A DNA stretch of 19,713 nucleotides from an uncultured Clostridium sp. GTDB lineage: Bacteria; Bacillota; Clostridia; Lachnospirales; Lachnospiraceae. The stretch lies in NCBI GenBank assembly GCA_958442925.1, contig CAUCIO010000025.1, positions 1-19,713 on the forward strand, read 5' to 3'. Below the pieces are notes generated by a model that worked only from the letters and a program-made list of their open reading frames with translations, did no database searches and was not told where the DNA came from. The position numbers were made by a program, and so were the translations under genes. Of the stretch, positions 7,919-14,500 are shown piece after piece (the stretch's first letter is position 1; the number at the start of each line of letters is the position of its first letter).

Positions 7919-8128
7919 CTATTTTTCAATTTTAACGGCGGTTCCCTCAAATTCCACCACATCTCCGTCATAAAGCTTTTTGCCTCTCTGAAGCTCTACC
8001 TGACCGTTGACTTTTACCAGGCCGTCCTGCACGGCAAGCTTGGCATCCACGCCGGATTCCACCAGGTTTGCGGCTTTCAGCGCCTGTCCCAGTTTGATAT
8101 ATTCGTCTCTAAGCTTAATTACTTCCAT
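7919..8128 (-). CDS. yaaA: S4-domain RNA-binding protein YaaA (RlbA-like)
   Basis: This 69-aa protein is almost entirely one S4 RNA-binding fold (IKLGQALKAANLVESG at about 11-26, VKVNGQVELQRGKKLYDGDVVEF at 38-60). Such small S4 proteins lie between dnaN and recF in many Firmicutes, where they are named YaaA or RlbA; a ribosome-associated role has been proposed. AAAGGAG lies 9 nt before the ATG. The 121-bp gap to dnaN contains a short GC-rich CCGG-AGG-CCGG hairpin near the dnaN stop and an AT-rich stretch, but I found no convincing promoter. Confidence 0.93.
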   Translation of the reverse strand: MEVIKLRDEYIKLGQALKAANLVESGVDAKLAVQDGLVKVNGQVELQRGKKLYDGDVVEFEGTAVKIEK

Positions 8129-8249
8129 GATTGAAACGGCTCCTTTATTGTATATTTATACATTTATGCATTATTTTGTCTTTCCACGGCGCACATATAT
8201 TCTGTTTTCGGAAGTGACTGACGCCGCCCTGATCCGGCCTCCGGTCTCT

Positions 8250-9368
8250 TTAAACAGCCGCTGCGTTAAAATTAACCGGAAGGATCAGATAGATATAGTT
8301 TTCCTCCTCGTCCTTAATAAAGCAGGGAGATTTAGGATTCATCATATAGAGAGTTACCTCTTCATCGTCAATGATTCGAAGGGCGTCTATCAGGAATTTA
8401 GGATTAAATCCGATCATCAGATCCTTTCCATACTTGGTAATTCCCACCTCTGCGTTCATCGTTCCGAATGCAGAGTTCATCTTCAGCTGCATACCCTCAT
8501 CAGTGATTGTAATAATAATAGGTTTTTTATCATTTTCCCTGATCAGGATGCTGGCCCGCTCAATACTGTCTAAGAAACTCCGGCGGTTTACACTGACTTT
8601 CGTCTCGTAATCACTGGAGAGCATCTGGCTGATCCGGAAGTATTCCCCTTCAATCAGGCGAGATACCACCAGAGTGGAGTCGAAGTCAAACATAATGTGG
8701 TTGGAACTGAAGAAAATCTGTATTTCCGATTCATTGTCCCCACTCAGGATCTTGCTGATTTCGCCGAGAGTTTTGCCTGGAACGATTACTTTTATATCAT
8801 TGTAATGCTCTTTTAAAAGAATTTTCCTGATAGACATGCGGTGCCCATCCAGAGAAACTACTTTTAATTCGTTATCCTTTACCTCAAACAGCTCGCCAGT
8901 CATCATCTTGTTGCTGTCATTGGGTGAGATAGAAAAAAGAGTCTGACGAATCACTTCTTTTAATGTAAACTGAGAGAGAGTAATATAGCGATCCCGTTCA
9001 ATATGAGGGATATAGCTGAATTCTTCTCCGTCTTTTCCCTGGATTTTGAACACAGATTTATCGCAGGAAATAGTTGTATTGTACTTTTCATCGGATTCTA
9101 TAATGATGGGGGAATCTCCTCCAGATAATTTTCTGATAATATCGGAAAAAAGTTTTGCTTCCAGGGCAATCTTTCCATGCTCTAAAATCAGGCCTTCTAC
9201 TTTTGTTTCAATGCCAAGTTCCATATCGTTTCCAGTCAGCTTGATTTCAGAGCCAGAGGCATCAATCAAAATGCACTCTAAAATAGGCATGGTAGTTTTG
9301 GAAGGCACAGCTTTAAGAACAATGTTGATACCGTTTAACAGTGAATCTTTTTCAAATGATAGCTTCAT
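8250..9368 (-). CDS. dnaN: DNA polymerase III beta sliding clamp
   Basis: DnaN forms the dimeric ring that tethers polymerase III and other partners to DNA. From the chosen ATG (MKLSFEKDSLLNGINIVLKAVP) the protein is 372 aa, standard for three tandem clamp domains, and it ends with the typical FILPVN-like motif (YLILPVNFN). The reading frame is open 46 codons further upstream, but that extension is basic, unlike any clamp, and runs into the origin DNA, so I reject it. AAAGGAG precedes the ATG by 12 nt, a rather long spacing, with a DnaA-box-like TTATCAACA in between. No clear dnaN promoter was found; co-transcription from dnaA is likely. Confidence 0.97.
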   Translation of the reverse strand: MKLSFEKDSLLNGINIVLKAVPSKTTMPILECILIDASGSEIKLTGNDMELGIETKVEGLILEHGKIALEAKLFSDIIRKLSGGDSPIIIESDEKYNTTISCDKSVFKIQGKDGEEFSYIPHIERDRYITLSQFTLKEVIRQTLFSISPNDSNKMMTGELFEVKDNELKVVSLDGHRMSIRKILLKEHYNDIKVIVPGKTLGEISKILSGDNESEIQIFFSSNHIMFDFDSTLVVSRLIEGEYFRISQMLSSDYETKVSVNRRSFLDSIERASILIRENDKKPIIITITDEGMQLKMNSAFGTMNAEVGITKYGKDLMIGFNPKFLIDALRIIDDEEVTLYMMNPKSPCFIKDEEENYIYLILPVNFNAAAV

Positions 9369-9655
9369 AGTTGTTGATAACTCCTTTACTGAAAAAATGA
9401 AACGCAGTGTAAGTGAAGATATAAATAAATTCCGCCGTAATCGCCGTAGGGGGCGTGAATATGTGTATAAGTCTGAAAGAGCTTTAAAAATCAATGACTT
9501 ATACACTGGAAAAAGGTGTGTACAAGTCGAAAAAAGGCGAAGGATAACTTAAGAATTATCCACAGGTTCAAAATGGGTCTGAGGGGCCTGAGAATGATGC
9601 TTAAATTATCCACAGATTATCCAGACAGTTTTCCACGTCCCTTGTGGATGAAATA
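9369..9655. other. oriC: oriC, dnaA-dnaN side: DnaA-box cluster with inverted repeat
   Basis: This 287-bp gene-free gap carries perfect TTATCCACA boxes at 9556-9564 and 9606-9614 (plus). One-mismatch boxes are at 9617-9625 (plus, TTATCCAGA), 9643-9651 (minus, TCATCCACA), 9462-9470 (minus, TTATACACA) and 9372-9380 (minus, TTATCAACA). TTGTACACA at 9517-9525 (minus) is a two-mismatch form. GTGTATAAGTC (9463-9473) and GACTTATACAC (9496-9506) are a perfect 11-bp inverted repeat around 22 bp of AT-rich DNA; a near copy GTGTACAAGTC is at 9518-9528. By analogy with Bacillus this is where unwinding would occur; AT-rich candidates are about 9403-9431 and 9474-9495. Confidence 0.88.
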
Positions 9656-11026
9656 TTACTGCGGGCTCAGTTTTTTCTTCAGTATTTCAAGGGTGTTGCG
9701 CAGAGACTCATTTTTTTCCATATCAGCCGTGATTTTTTCTGCTCCATGGATAATCGTGGTGTGATCCCGATCTCCCAGACACTTTCCAATTCCCTGAAGA
9801 GGGGTGCTGGTCATGGTGCGGCACAGATACATGGCGATCTGGCGGGGATAAACGATCTCTTTATTGCGCTTTTTAGAGGAAATATCAGCGGGGGTGATGC
9901 CAAAATGCTCGGAAACCACCTGGATAATAAGTTCCGGCGTAATTTCTCTGGCTCCGCCTGGAGAAATCAGATCTTTTAATGCCTCTTCAGCCAGATCGGT
10001 CGTGATTTCTCTCTTATTTAATTTAGAGAGAGCCACGATTTTGGTCAGAGCGCCTTCCAGCTCACGGATATTGGATTTTACATGGGTGGCAATGTATTTG
10101 ATTACCTCATTGTCAATGTTGTAGCCTTCCAGTTCCTCTTTTTTGCGAAGGATTGCCATTCGTGTCTCATAATCAGGAGACTGGATATCCACAGTCAGGC
10201 CCCACTCAAAGCGGGAACGAAGCCTCTCTTCCAGCGTTTCAATCTCCTTCGGAGGTTTATCAGAGGAGATGATAATCTGTTTTTTAGCCTCATAGAGGGC
10301 ATTGAAGGTGTGGAAAAATTCCTCCTGTGTGCTCTCTTTTCCTATAATAAACTGAATATCATCGATCAGAAGAACGTCATTGTTTCTGTATTTTTCACGG
10401 AATTCCGTGGTGGAAATATTGTTTTTATTACGGATGGCGTCGATCAGCTCATTGGTGAATTTTTCGCTGGTCACGTATAAAATCTTGGCTTTCGGGTTAT
10501 TTTTAAGGATAAAATGGCCGATGGAATGCATCAGGTGAGTCTTTCCAAGTCCCACACCTCCATAGATAAAGAGGGGATTGTAGATCTCGCCTGGGGATTC
10601 AGCTACCGCCAGGGAAGCCGCATGAGCCAGATTATTGTTGGCGCCTACGACAAAAGTGTCGAAAGTGTACCGGGGATTTAAGTTGGCATTCTGGATTACC
10701 TGTTGATCCACATCAGAGGATCTGGAGAGAAGCTGATTATCAGAAACTTCTGCCGGAGCCTCCTTGATCTGTTCTTTGGTAATAAAATCAACGCTACACT
10801 CGATTCCGGTGATTTCCGCAATGGCTACGGTAATCAGAAAACCGTACTTTTTCTGCATGTACCCTAAAAAATGGATGTCAGGAACCAGGATCTGAACCGT
10901 ATCGCCCTTCATGGAATAAACCTCTGTCGGCAGCAGCCAGGTCTTGAAAGATACGTCGCTCAGTTCGTGTTCTTCCTTAATATGCAGCAGAATTTCTTCC
11001 CATTTTTCTTTGATTTTTTCTAACAT
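9656..11026 (-). CDS. dnaA: Chromosomal replication initiator protein DnaA
   Basis: DnaA is the AAA+ ATPase that binds the boxes on both sides of this gene and melts the origin. From the chosen ATG (MLEKIKEKWEEILLHIKEEH) it is 456 aa, the usual length. Domain I covers about 1-80 and a short linker follows to about 115. The AAA+ core has Walker A GGVGLGKT (156-163), Walker B LLIDDIQF (219-226) and the arginine-finger region ERLRSRFEWGL (267-277). Domain IV carries the DNA-binding signature GDRDHTTIIHGAEKI (418-432). AGGAG lies 7 nt before this ATG; an in-frame ATG 13 codons upstream would add a poor N-terminus. Its promoter lies among DnaA boxes, which suggests autoregulation. Confidence 0.98.
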   Translation of the reverse strand: MLEKIKEKWEEILLHIKEEHELSDVSFKTWLLPTEVYSMKGDTVQILVPDIHFLGYMQKKYGFLITVAIAEITGIECSVDFITKEQIKEAPAEVSDNQLLSRSSDVDQQVIQNANLNPRYTFDTFVVGANNNLAHAASLAVAESPGEIYNPLFIYGGVGLGKTHLMHSIGHFILKNNPKAKILYVTSEKFTNELIDAIRNKNNISTTEFREKYRNNDVLLIDDIQFIIGKESTQEEFFHTFNALYEAKKQIIISSDKPPKEIETLEERLRSRFEWGLTVDIQSPDYETRMAILRKKEELEGYNIDNEVIKYIATHVKSNIRELEGALTKIVALSKLNKREITTDLAEEALKDLISPGGAREITPELIIQVVSEHFGITPADISSKKRNKEIVYPRQIAMYLCRTMTSTPLQGIGKCLGDRDHTTIIHGAEKITADMEKNESLRNTLEILKKKLSPQ

Positions 11027-11084
11027 AGTAGATCTCCTAAATATATTAAAGAAGCAAAACTGCAAATTTGCCCAATCTAATCAT

Positions 11085-11113
11085 ATTTTACATGATTACA
11101 AATCAATTTTCAA
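11085..11113 (-). promoter_or_regulatory. dnaA promoter (sigma-A)
   Basis: The minus strand has -35 TTGAAA (11108-11113), a 17-bp spacer and -10 TAAAAT (11085-11090), each one base from consensus. Transcription would begin near 11078, giving a leader of about 52 nt to dnaA. DnaA-box-like TTATCCCCA sites start 18 bp upstream of the -35 (11131-11139, 11144-11152), well placed for feedback by DnaA. Confidence 0.8.
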
Positions 11114-11130
11114 TGGAAATGTGAAAAAGT

Positions 11131-11403
11131 TGGGGATAACTTATGGGGATAAGTGGAAAAAAGGATATACACAGGATAGATTCCACAAAACATGAGAAAA
11201 TACAAGGGATTGGAAAAAAAGAAAAAAATTGTACACAGGTTGTCCAGCAGTTATGCAGTGAGTTATCAACAAGTTATCAACACCTTGGGGATAAATTATG
11301 TAAAGCATGTGAATAAATGTGGGATAATTTGTGGATAGTTTTCAGAAAAGACTGTAAAATCAACAGATTACAAGATGTTGTGCCGGTGGATAACTTGTCC
11401 ACA
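11131..11403. other. oriC: oriC, dnaA-rpmH side: DnaA-box cluster
   Basis: Within the 549-bp divergent gap between dnaA and rpmH I see one-mismatch DnaA boxes at 11131-11139, 11144-11152 and 11286-11294 (minus, TTATCCCCA), 11263-11271 and 11274-11282 (plus, TTATCAACA, an 11-bp-phased tandem), 11330-11338 (minus, CTATCCACA), 11385-11393 (minus, TTATCCACC) and 11395-11403 (plus, TTGTCCACA). Weaker TACACA forms lie at 11165-11173 and 11229-11237. The last strong pair sits in the inverted repeat GTGGA-N7-TCCAC. No perfect TTATCCACA occurs here, unlike the dnaN-side cluster. A further one-mismatch box (11522-11530, minus) is in the rpmH leader. No gene is supported in this gap. Confidence 0.88.
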
Positions 11404-11461
11404 AGAAGATGGGAGGGGAAAAACAGAGGTGAGAGAAAAGCGCGGGAAATGCAGAAAATAC

Positions 11462-11490
11462 TTGACTACTGGAGGGTTGTTCTATATAAT
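11462..11490 (+). promoter_or_regulatory. rpmH promoter (sigma-A)
   Basis: TTGACT (11462-11467), a 17-bp spacer and a perfect TATAAT (11485-11490) give a strong vegetative promoter. The start would be near 11497, leaving a leader of about 79 nt before rpmH that contains a DnaA-box-like TATGGATAA. Confidence 0.9.
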
Positions 11491-11575
11491 CAAGAAGATG
11501 TTTAGTTTAAAATAGTCTAACTATGGATAAGACAAATTCTTTGATAATCAGATGAATGAGGAGGTGTTTTGAATT

Positions 11576-11710
11576 ATGAAGATGACATTTCAGCCTAAGA
11601 AAAGACAGAGAGCTAAAGTTCACGGCTTCAGAGCTAGAATGAGCAGCGCAGGCGGAAGAAAGGTTCTGGCTGCAAGAAGAGCAAAGGGAAGAGCAAAATT
11701 AACTGCTTAA
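11576..11710 (+). CDS. rpmH: 50S ribosomal protein L34
   Basis: The 44-aa product is the small, very basic L34 protein of the large ribosomal subunit. It begins MKMTFQPKKRQRAKVHGFRA and ends RAKGRAKLTA, matching the family end to end. GAGGAGGTG lies at good spacing upstream of the ATG. It has a strong promoter of its own and is followed by a terminator-like hairpin, so it can be made in large excess over rnpA from the same start site. Confidence 0.98.
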   Translation: MKMTFQPKKRQRAKVHGFRARMSSAGGRKVLAARRAKGRAKLTA

Positions 11711-11718
11711 TGAAGCGT

Positions 11719-11757
11719 GGCCGCAATTTTCAGTGTAAAATTGTGGCCTTTTCTTTT
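11719..11757 (+). terminator. Terminator/attenuator between rpmH and rnpA
   Basis: A 12-bp stem (11719-11730 with 11737-11748, one G-U) with a 6-nt loop is followed by TTTTCTTTT. No separate promoter for rnpA is evident after it, so partial read-through is the likely way rnpA is expressed, lowering RnpA relative to L34. Confidence 0.85.
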
Positions 11758-11817
11758 CTCAAACTTTAACGCGCTGCGGGAGTGCCCAGGGCGGGTCCTG
11801 AAGCGAGGGGAGAATAC

Positions 11818-12174
11818 ATGAAGCGTTTTAATTCAATCAAAAAGTACGGAGATTTCCAGAAAGTATATAAAACTGGAAAATCCTATGCAAACCGGCTTTT
11901 GATTATGTATGTGATGAGGACGGGGGAACAGACTGATACGAGGATCGGGATTTCCGTCAGCAAAAAAGTGGGGAACAGCGTGGTACGCCATCACATTACG
12001 AGACTTTTAAGGGAAAGCTACCGACTGAACAAGGACATGGTTAAGACTGGGCTGGACATTGTGGTAGTCGCGAGAGCGGCTGCAAAAGACTCTAATTTCA
12101 GGCAGATAGAGAGCGCCTATCTGCATTTATGCGGACTTCATAACATTTTAGAGAATCGAAGTGAGAAGAATTGA
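11818..12174 (+). CDS. rnpA: Ribonuclease P protein component
   Basis: RnpA is the protein cofactor of the RNase P ribozyme, which trims tRNA 5' leaders. From the ATG at 11818 (MKRFNSIKKYGDFQKVYKTG) it is 118 aa, the normal size; the frame is open upstream but that part is unlike RnpA. GAGGGGAG precedes the ATG. The conserved RNA-binding helix is GNSVVRHHITRLLRESYR (about 52-69). Many family members read RNRIKR where this has RHHITR, so the so-called RNR motif is altered. Its stop codon overlaps the yidD start. Confidence 0.97.
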   Translation: MKRFNSIKKYGDFQKVYKTGKSYANRLLIMYVMRTGEQTDTRIGISVSKKVGNSVVRHHITRLLRESYRLNKDMVKTGLDIVVVARAAAKDSNFRQIESAYLHLCGLHNILENRSEKN

Positions 12175-12383
12175 TAAAAAAGATCTGTATTTTCATGATC
12201 CGGGGGTATCAGAAATATATTTCCCCTATGACAGGACCTCACTGTAAGTACACGCCTACGTGTTCTCAATACGCCATTGAGGCACTTCAGAAGTACGGCG
12301 CGTTAAAAGGTGGTTTTTTGGCCTGCAGGCGGATACTCAGATGTCATCCCTTTGCAGAAGGCGGTTATGATCCGGTTCCGTAG
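12171..12383 (+). CDS. yidD: Membrane protein insertion efficiency factor YidD
   Basis: This 70-aa protein has the YidD signature: an N-terminal amphipathic segment, GYQKYISPMTGPHCKYTPTCSQYA (about 12-35) with three conserved cysteines, and RRILRCHPFAEGGYDPVP at the C-terminus. YidD is membrane-associated and aids YidC-dependent insertion. The start is a TTG whose TG is shared with the rnpA TGA stop (TTGA overlap), with only a weak purine-rich site; translation is probably coupled to rnpA. The next gene, yidC, starts 15 bp after its stop. Confidence 0.95.
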   Translation: MIKKICIFMIRGYQKYISPMTGPHCKYTPTCSQYAIEALQKYGALKGGFLACRRILRCHPFAEGGYDPVP

Positions 12384-12398
12384 CAAGGAGGTAGTTAA

Positions 12399-13646
12399 TT
12401 GGAATTATTTGTAGCGACTAAGGCAGGCTCAATTTTAGGGCCGTTTGCCAGCCTGTTTGGAATTGTCATGGATCTGCTGTTTCGTTTTACCAGCAGCTTT
12501 GGCATTTTCAATATCGGCGTATGTATTATTCTGTTCACCATCATTACAAGGCTCCTTCTGTTTCCGCTCACCTTAAAGCAGCAGAAATCCTCCAAGATGA
12601 TGGCGCTTATGAATCCGGAAATTGCAGCGATTCAGAAAAAATATAAGGGAAAAACAGATCAGGCTTCCATGGCGAAGCAGCAGGTGGAAATGCAGGCGAT
12701 CTATGAGAAATATGGCTCCTCTCCTATGGCAGGATGCCTTCCCATGCTGATTCAGTTCCCGATTATTTTAGCTCTGTACCGCGTTATTTACAACATTCCG
12801 GCGTATGTTCCTTCTGTAAGAGCGTTTTTTGACAATGTAGTGGAGCCTCTTCAGAATCAGCCGGGATTTGCAGAAAAACTGATTGAAATCGGTGGAAAGA
12901 TGAGCAATGGCTTCACAGCTGAGGCTTTATCCGGCTCTGCTGATAAAATCGTGGATCTGCTTTACAAGTTCACACCGGAGAACTGGACTCTTTTACAGAA
13001 CGCGTTTCCGTCCATTTCCGAGGTGATTGCTCAGAATGCAGACAAGATTGAGCAAATGAACTCCTTCTTTGGGATTAACCTGGCAACTGCGCCGTTTACA
13101 GGCTTTACGAACATTACGATTGCCTGGGCTATCCCGATTTTAGCCGGTCTGACTCAGTGGTATTCCACAAAGCTGATGTCAAGCACACAGAATACGGATC
13201 CTGACGCTCCTGGCGCTCAGATGATGAACAGCATGATGATTATGATGCCGCTGATGTCTGTATTCTTCTGCTTTACTCTGCCGGCTGGTATTGGTATTTA
13301 CTGGTTAGTACAGGGGATTATTCTCATTTTCCAGCAGATTTTTGTCAACTCCTATATGAAGAAGGTAGATATGGACGAGCTGATTCAGAAGAATGTTGAG
13401 AAGATGAATAAAAAGCGTGCGAAGAAAGGACTTCCTCCGGCAAAGATCAATCAGAATGCCGCTGCCAGCCTTAAGAATATTCAGGCAAAGCAGGAGGCAG
13501 AGGAGGCTGAGCTGAACCGCAGACTGGAAAGGAATGCAAAGCAGATTAAGGATTCTACAGAGTTCTATAACTCTGAACCGAAACCTGACAGTCTTGCAGC
13601 TAAGGCCAGAATGGTTCAGAAGTACAACGAAAAGCACAACAAATAG
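12399..13646 (+). CDS. yidC: Membrane protein insertase YidC/Oxa1 family
   Basis: YidC inserts and folds membrane proteins alone or with SecYEG. The 415-aa protein begins with a TTG codon supported by AAGGAGG 7 nt upstream. Membrane segments lie at about 38-58, 112-132, 238-256, 278-295 and 297-318. The conserved hydrophilic-groove arginine is Arg51 (TIITRLLLFPLTLKQQ). The cytoplasmic hairpin spans about 60-108. There is a roughly 100-residue loop between the second and third segments (133-235) and a long, charged C-terminal tail (319-415) rich in Lys, Glu and Gln, probably helical and ribosome-facing. No lipobox cysteine is seen at the N-terminus, unlike Bacillus SpoIIIJ. Confidence 0.96.
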   Translation: MELFVATKAGSILGPFASLFGIVMDLLFRFTSSFGIFNIGVCIILFTIITRLLLFPLTLKQQKSSKMMALMNPEIAAIQKKYKGKTDQASMAKQQVEMQAIYEKYGSSPMAGCLPMLIQFPIILALYRVIYNIPAYVPSVRAFFDNVVEPLQNQPGFAEKLIEIGGKMSNGFTAEALSGSADKIVDLLYKFTPENWTLLQNAFPSISEVIAQNADKIEQMNSFFGINLATAPFTGFTNITIAWAIPILAGLTQWYSTKLMSSTQNTDPDAPGAQMMNSMMIMMPLMSVFFCFTLPAGIGIYWLVQGIILIFQQIFVNSYMKKVDMDELIQKNVEKMNKKRAKKGLPPAKINQNAAASLKNIQAKQEAEEAELNRRLERNAKQIKDSTEFYNSEPKPDSLAAKARMVQKYNEKHNK

Positions 13647-13658
13647 GAGGGGTGCAGT

Positions 13659-14309
13659 ATGGATATGATCACAGTTTCCGCAAAGACAGTGGATGAAGCT
13701 GTTACAAAAGCGCTGATCGAGCTTGAGACGACCAGCGACAAGCTGGAATATGAGGTTGTGGAGAAGGGGAGTTCAGGTTTCTTAGGAATCGGCGCCAAGC
13801 CGGCGGTAATCAGAGCAAAGAAGAAAGAGCGGATCGAGGATCGTGCCATCGATTTCCTGAATCAGGTGTTCCAGTCCATGAATATGGAGGTTTCCATCAC
13901 AGCCGAGTACAACCCGGAAGAGAAGGAAATGAATATTAACATGGAAGGTTCCGACATGGGAATTCTGATTGGCAAGAGAGGTCAGACTCTGGATTCCCTC
14001 CAGTATCTTGTAAGCCTTGTGGTGAACAAGAAGAAGGAAGAGTATATCCGGGTGAAGCTGGATACAGAAAATTACCGTGAAAGACGAAAGGAAACTCTGG
14101 AGACTCTGGCTAAGAATATTGCCTATAAGGTAAAGAGAACAAAACATTCTGTTTCTCTGGAGCCGATGAACCCATATGAAAGACGGATTATCCATGCAGC
14201 ACTTCAGAATGATAAGTACGTTGTGACGAGAAGTGACGGAGAAGAGCCATTCAGACACGTAATTATCTCTCTGAAGAGAGACGGAAAAAAAGAAAAGACG
14301 GACAGATAG
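13659..14309 (+). CDS. jag: RNA-binding protein Jag (KhpB/EloR family)
   Basis: The 216-aa protein has the three Jag parts. The Jag-N domain (about 3-52, with EVVEKGSSGFLGIGAKPAVI) comes first. A type II KH domain has GKRG at 105-108. A C-terminal R3H domain has the Arg-x3-His motif (Arg175, His179 in YERRIIHAAL). Family members bind RNA and, as KhpB/EloR, influence cell elongation in Gram-positives. AGGAGGGG precedes the ATG, which lies 12 bp after yidC, so it is in the same operon. Confidence 0.96.
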   Translation: MDMITVSAKTVDEAVTKALIELETTSDKLEYEVVEKGSSGFLGIGAKPAVIRAKKKERIEDRAIDFLNQVFQSMNMEVSITAEYNPEEKEMNINMEGSDMGILIGKRGQTLDSLQYLVSLVVNKKKEEYIRVKLDTENYRERRKETLETLAKNIAYKVKRTKHSVSLEPMNPYERRIIHAALQNDKYVVTRSDGEEPFRHVIISLKRDGKKEKTDR

Positions 14310-14346
14310 CAGCAAAGACAGCTTGCAAAATCCGAAAACAGTGATT

Positions 14347-14372
14347 CAGGCAGGGAGCAGGCTCCCTGCCTG
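14347..14372 (+). other. Perfect GC-rich hairpin downstream of jag
   Basis: The arms 14347-14358 and 14361-14372 are perfectly complementary over 12 bp with only AG between them, so the real loop is probably 4 nt. It lies 37 bp after the jag stop. No U tract follows, so it is a possible factor-dependent terminator, processing site or mRNA 3' stabiliser rather than a standard terminator. Confidence 0.6.
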
Positions 14373-14403
14373 TGCTGATTTACACAGAGAGAACAGAGTC
14401 TGG

Positions 14404-14457
14404 CTGCTTTATAAGGAAAGGGATTCCGGGTGAGGGATCGTTTTCCTTATAAAACAG
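14404..14457 (+). other. Long two-part stem-loop in the mnmE leader
   Basis: TTTATAAGGAAA (14408-14419) pairs perfectly with TTTCCTTATAAA (14442-14453). Outside it CTG/CAG pair after one mismatch, and inside it GATTCC (14422-14427) pairs with GGGATC (14434-14439) after a small internal loop, closed by GGGTGA. No U tract follows and the mnmE ribosome site starts about 25 nt later. It may be an RNase III or regulatory structure, or a short repeat. Confidence 0.55.
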
Positions 14458-14500
14458 AAAGAAAACACAGATACGGGAAAAAGGAGGCGGAGCAAACGCT

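Noticed and set aside
9369..9506. 46-codon N-terminal extension of dnaN
   Set aside because: The frame is open, but the extension is basic and unlike clamp N-termini, overlaps the origin repeats, and a good start with AAAGGAG exists at 9368.
11027..11065. 13-codon N-terminal extension of dnaA
   Set aside because: No ribosome site supports the upstream ATG, while AGGAG sits 7 nt before the ATG at 11026, whose protein start matches DnaA.
11317..11505. 62-codon open frame between dnaA and rpmH
   Set aside because: It runs through DnaA boxes and the rpmH promoter, lacks a ribosome site and resembles no protein.
11782..11817. 12-codon N-terminal extension of rnpA
   Set aside because: The extra residues do not resemble RnpA and include the ribosome-binding sequence of the real ATG at 11818.
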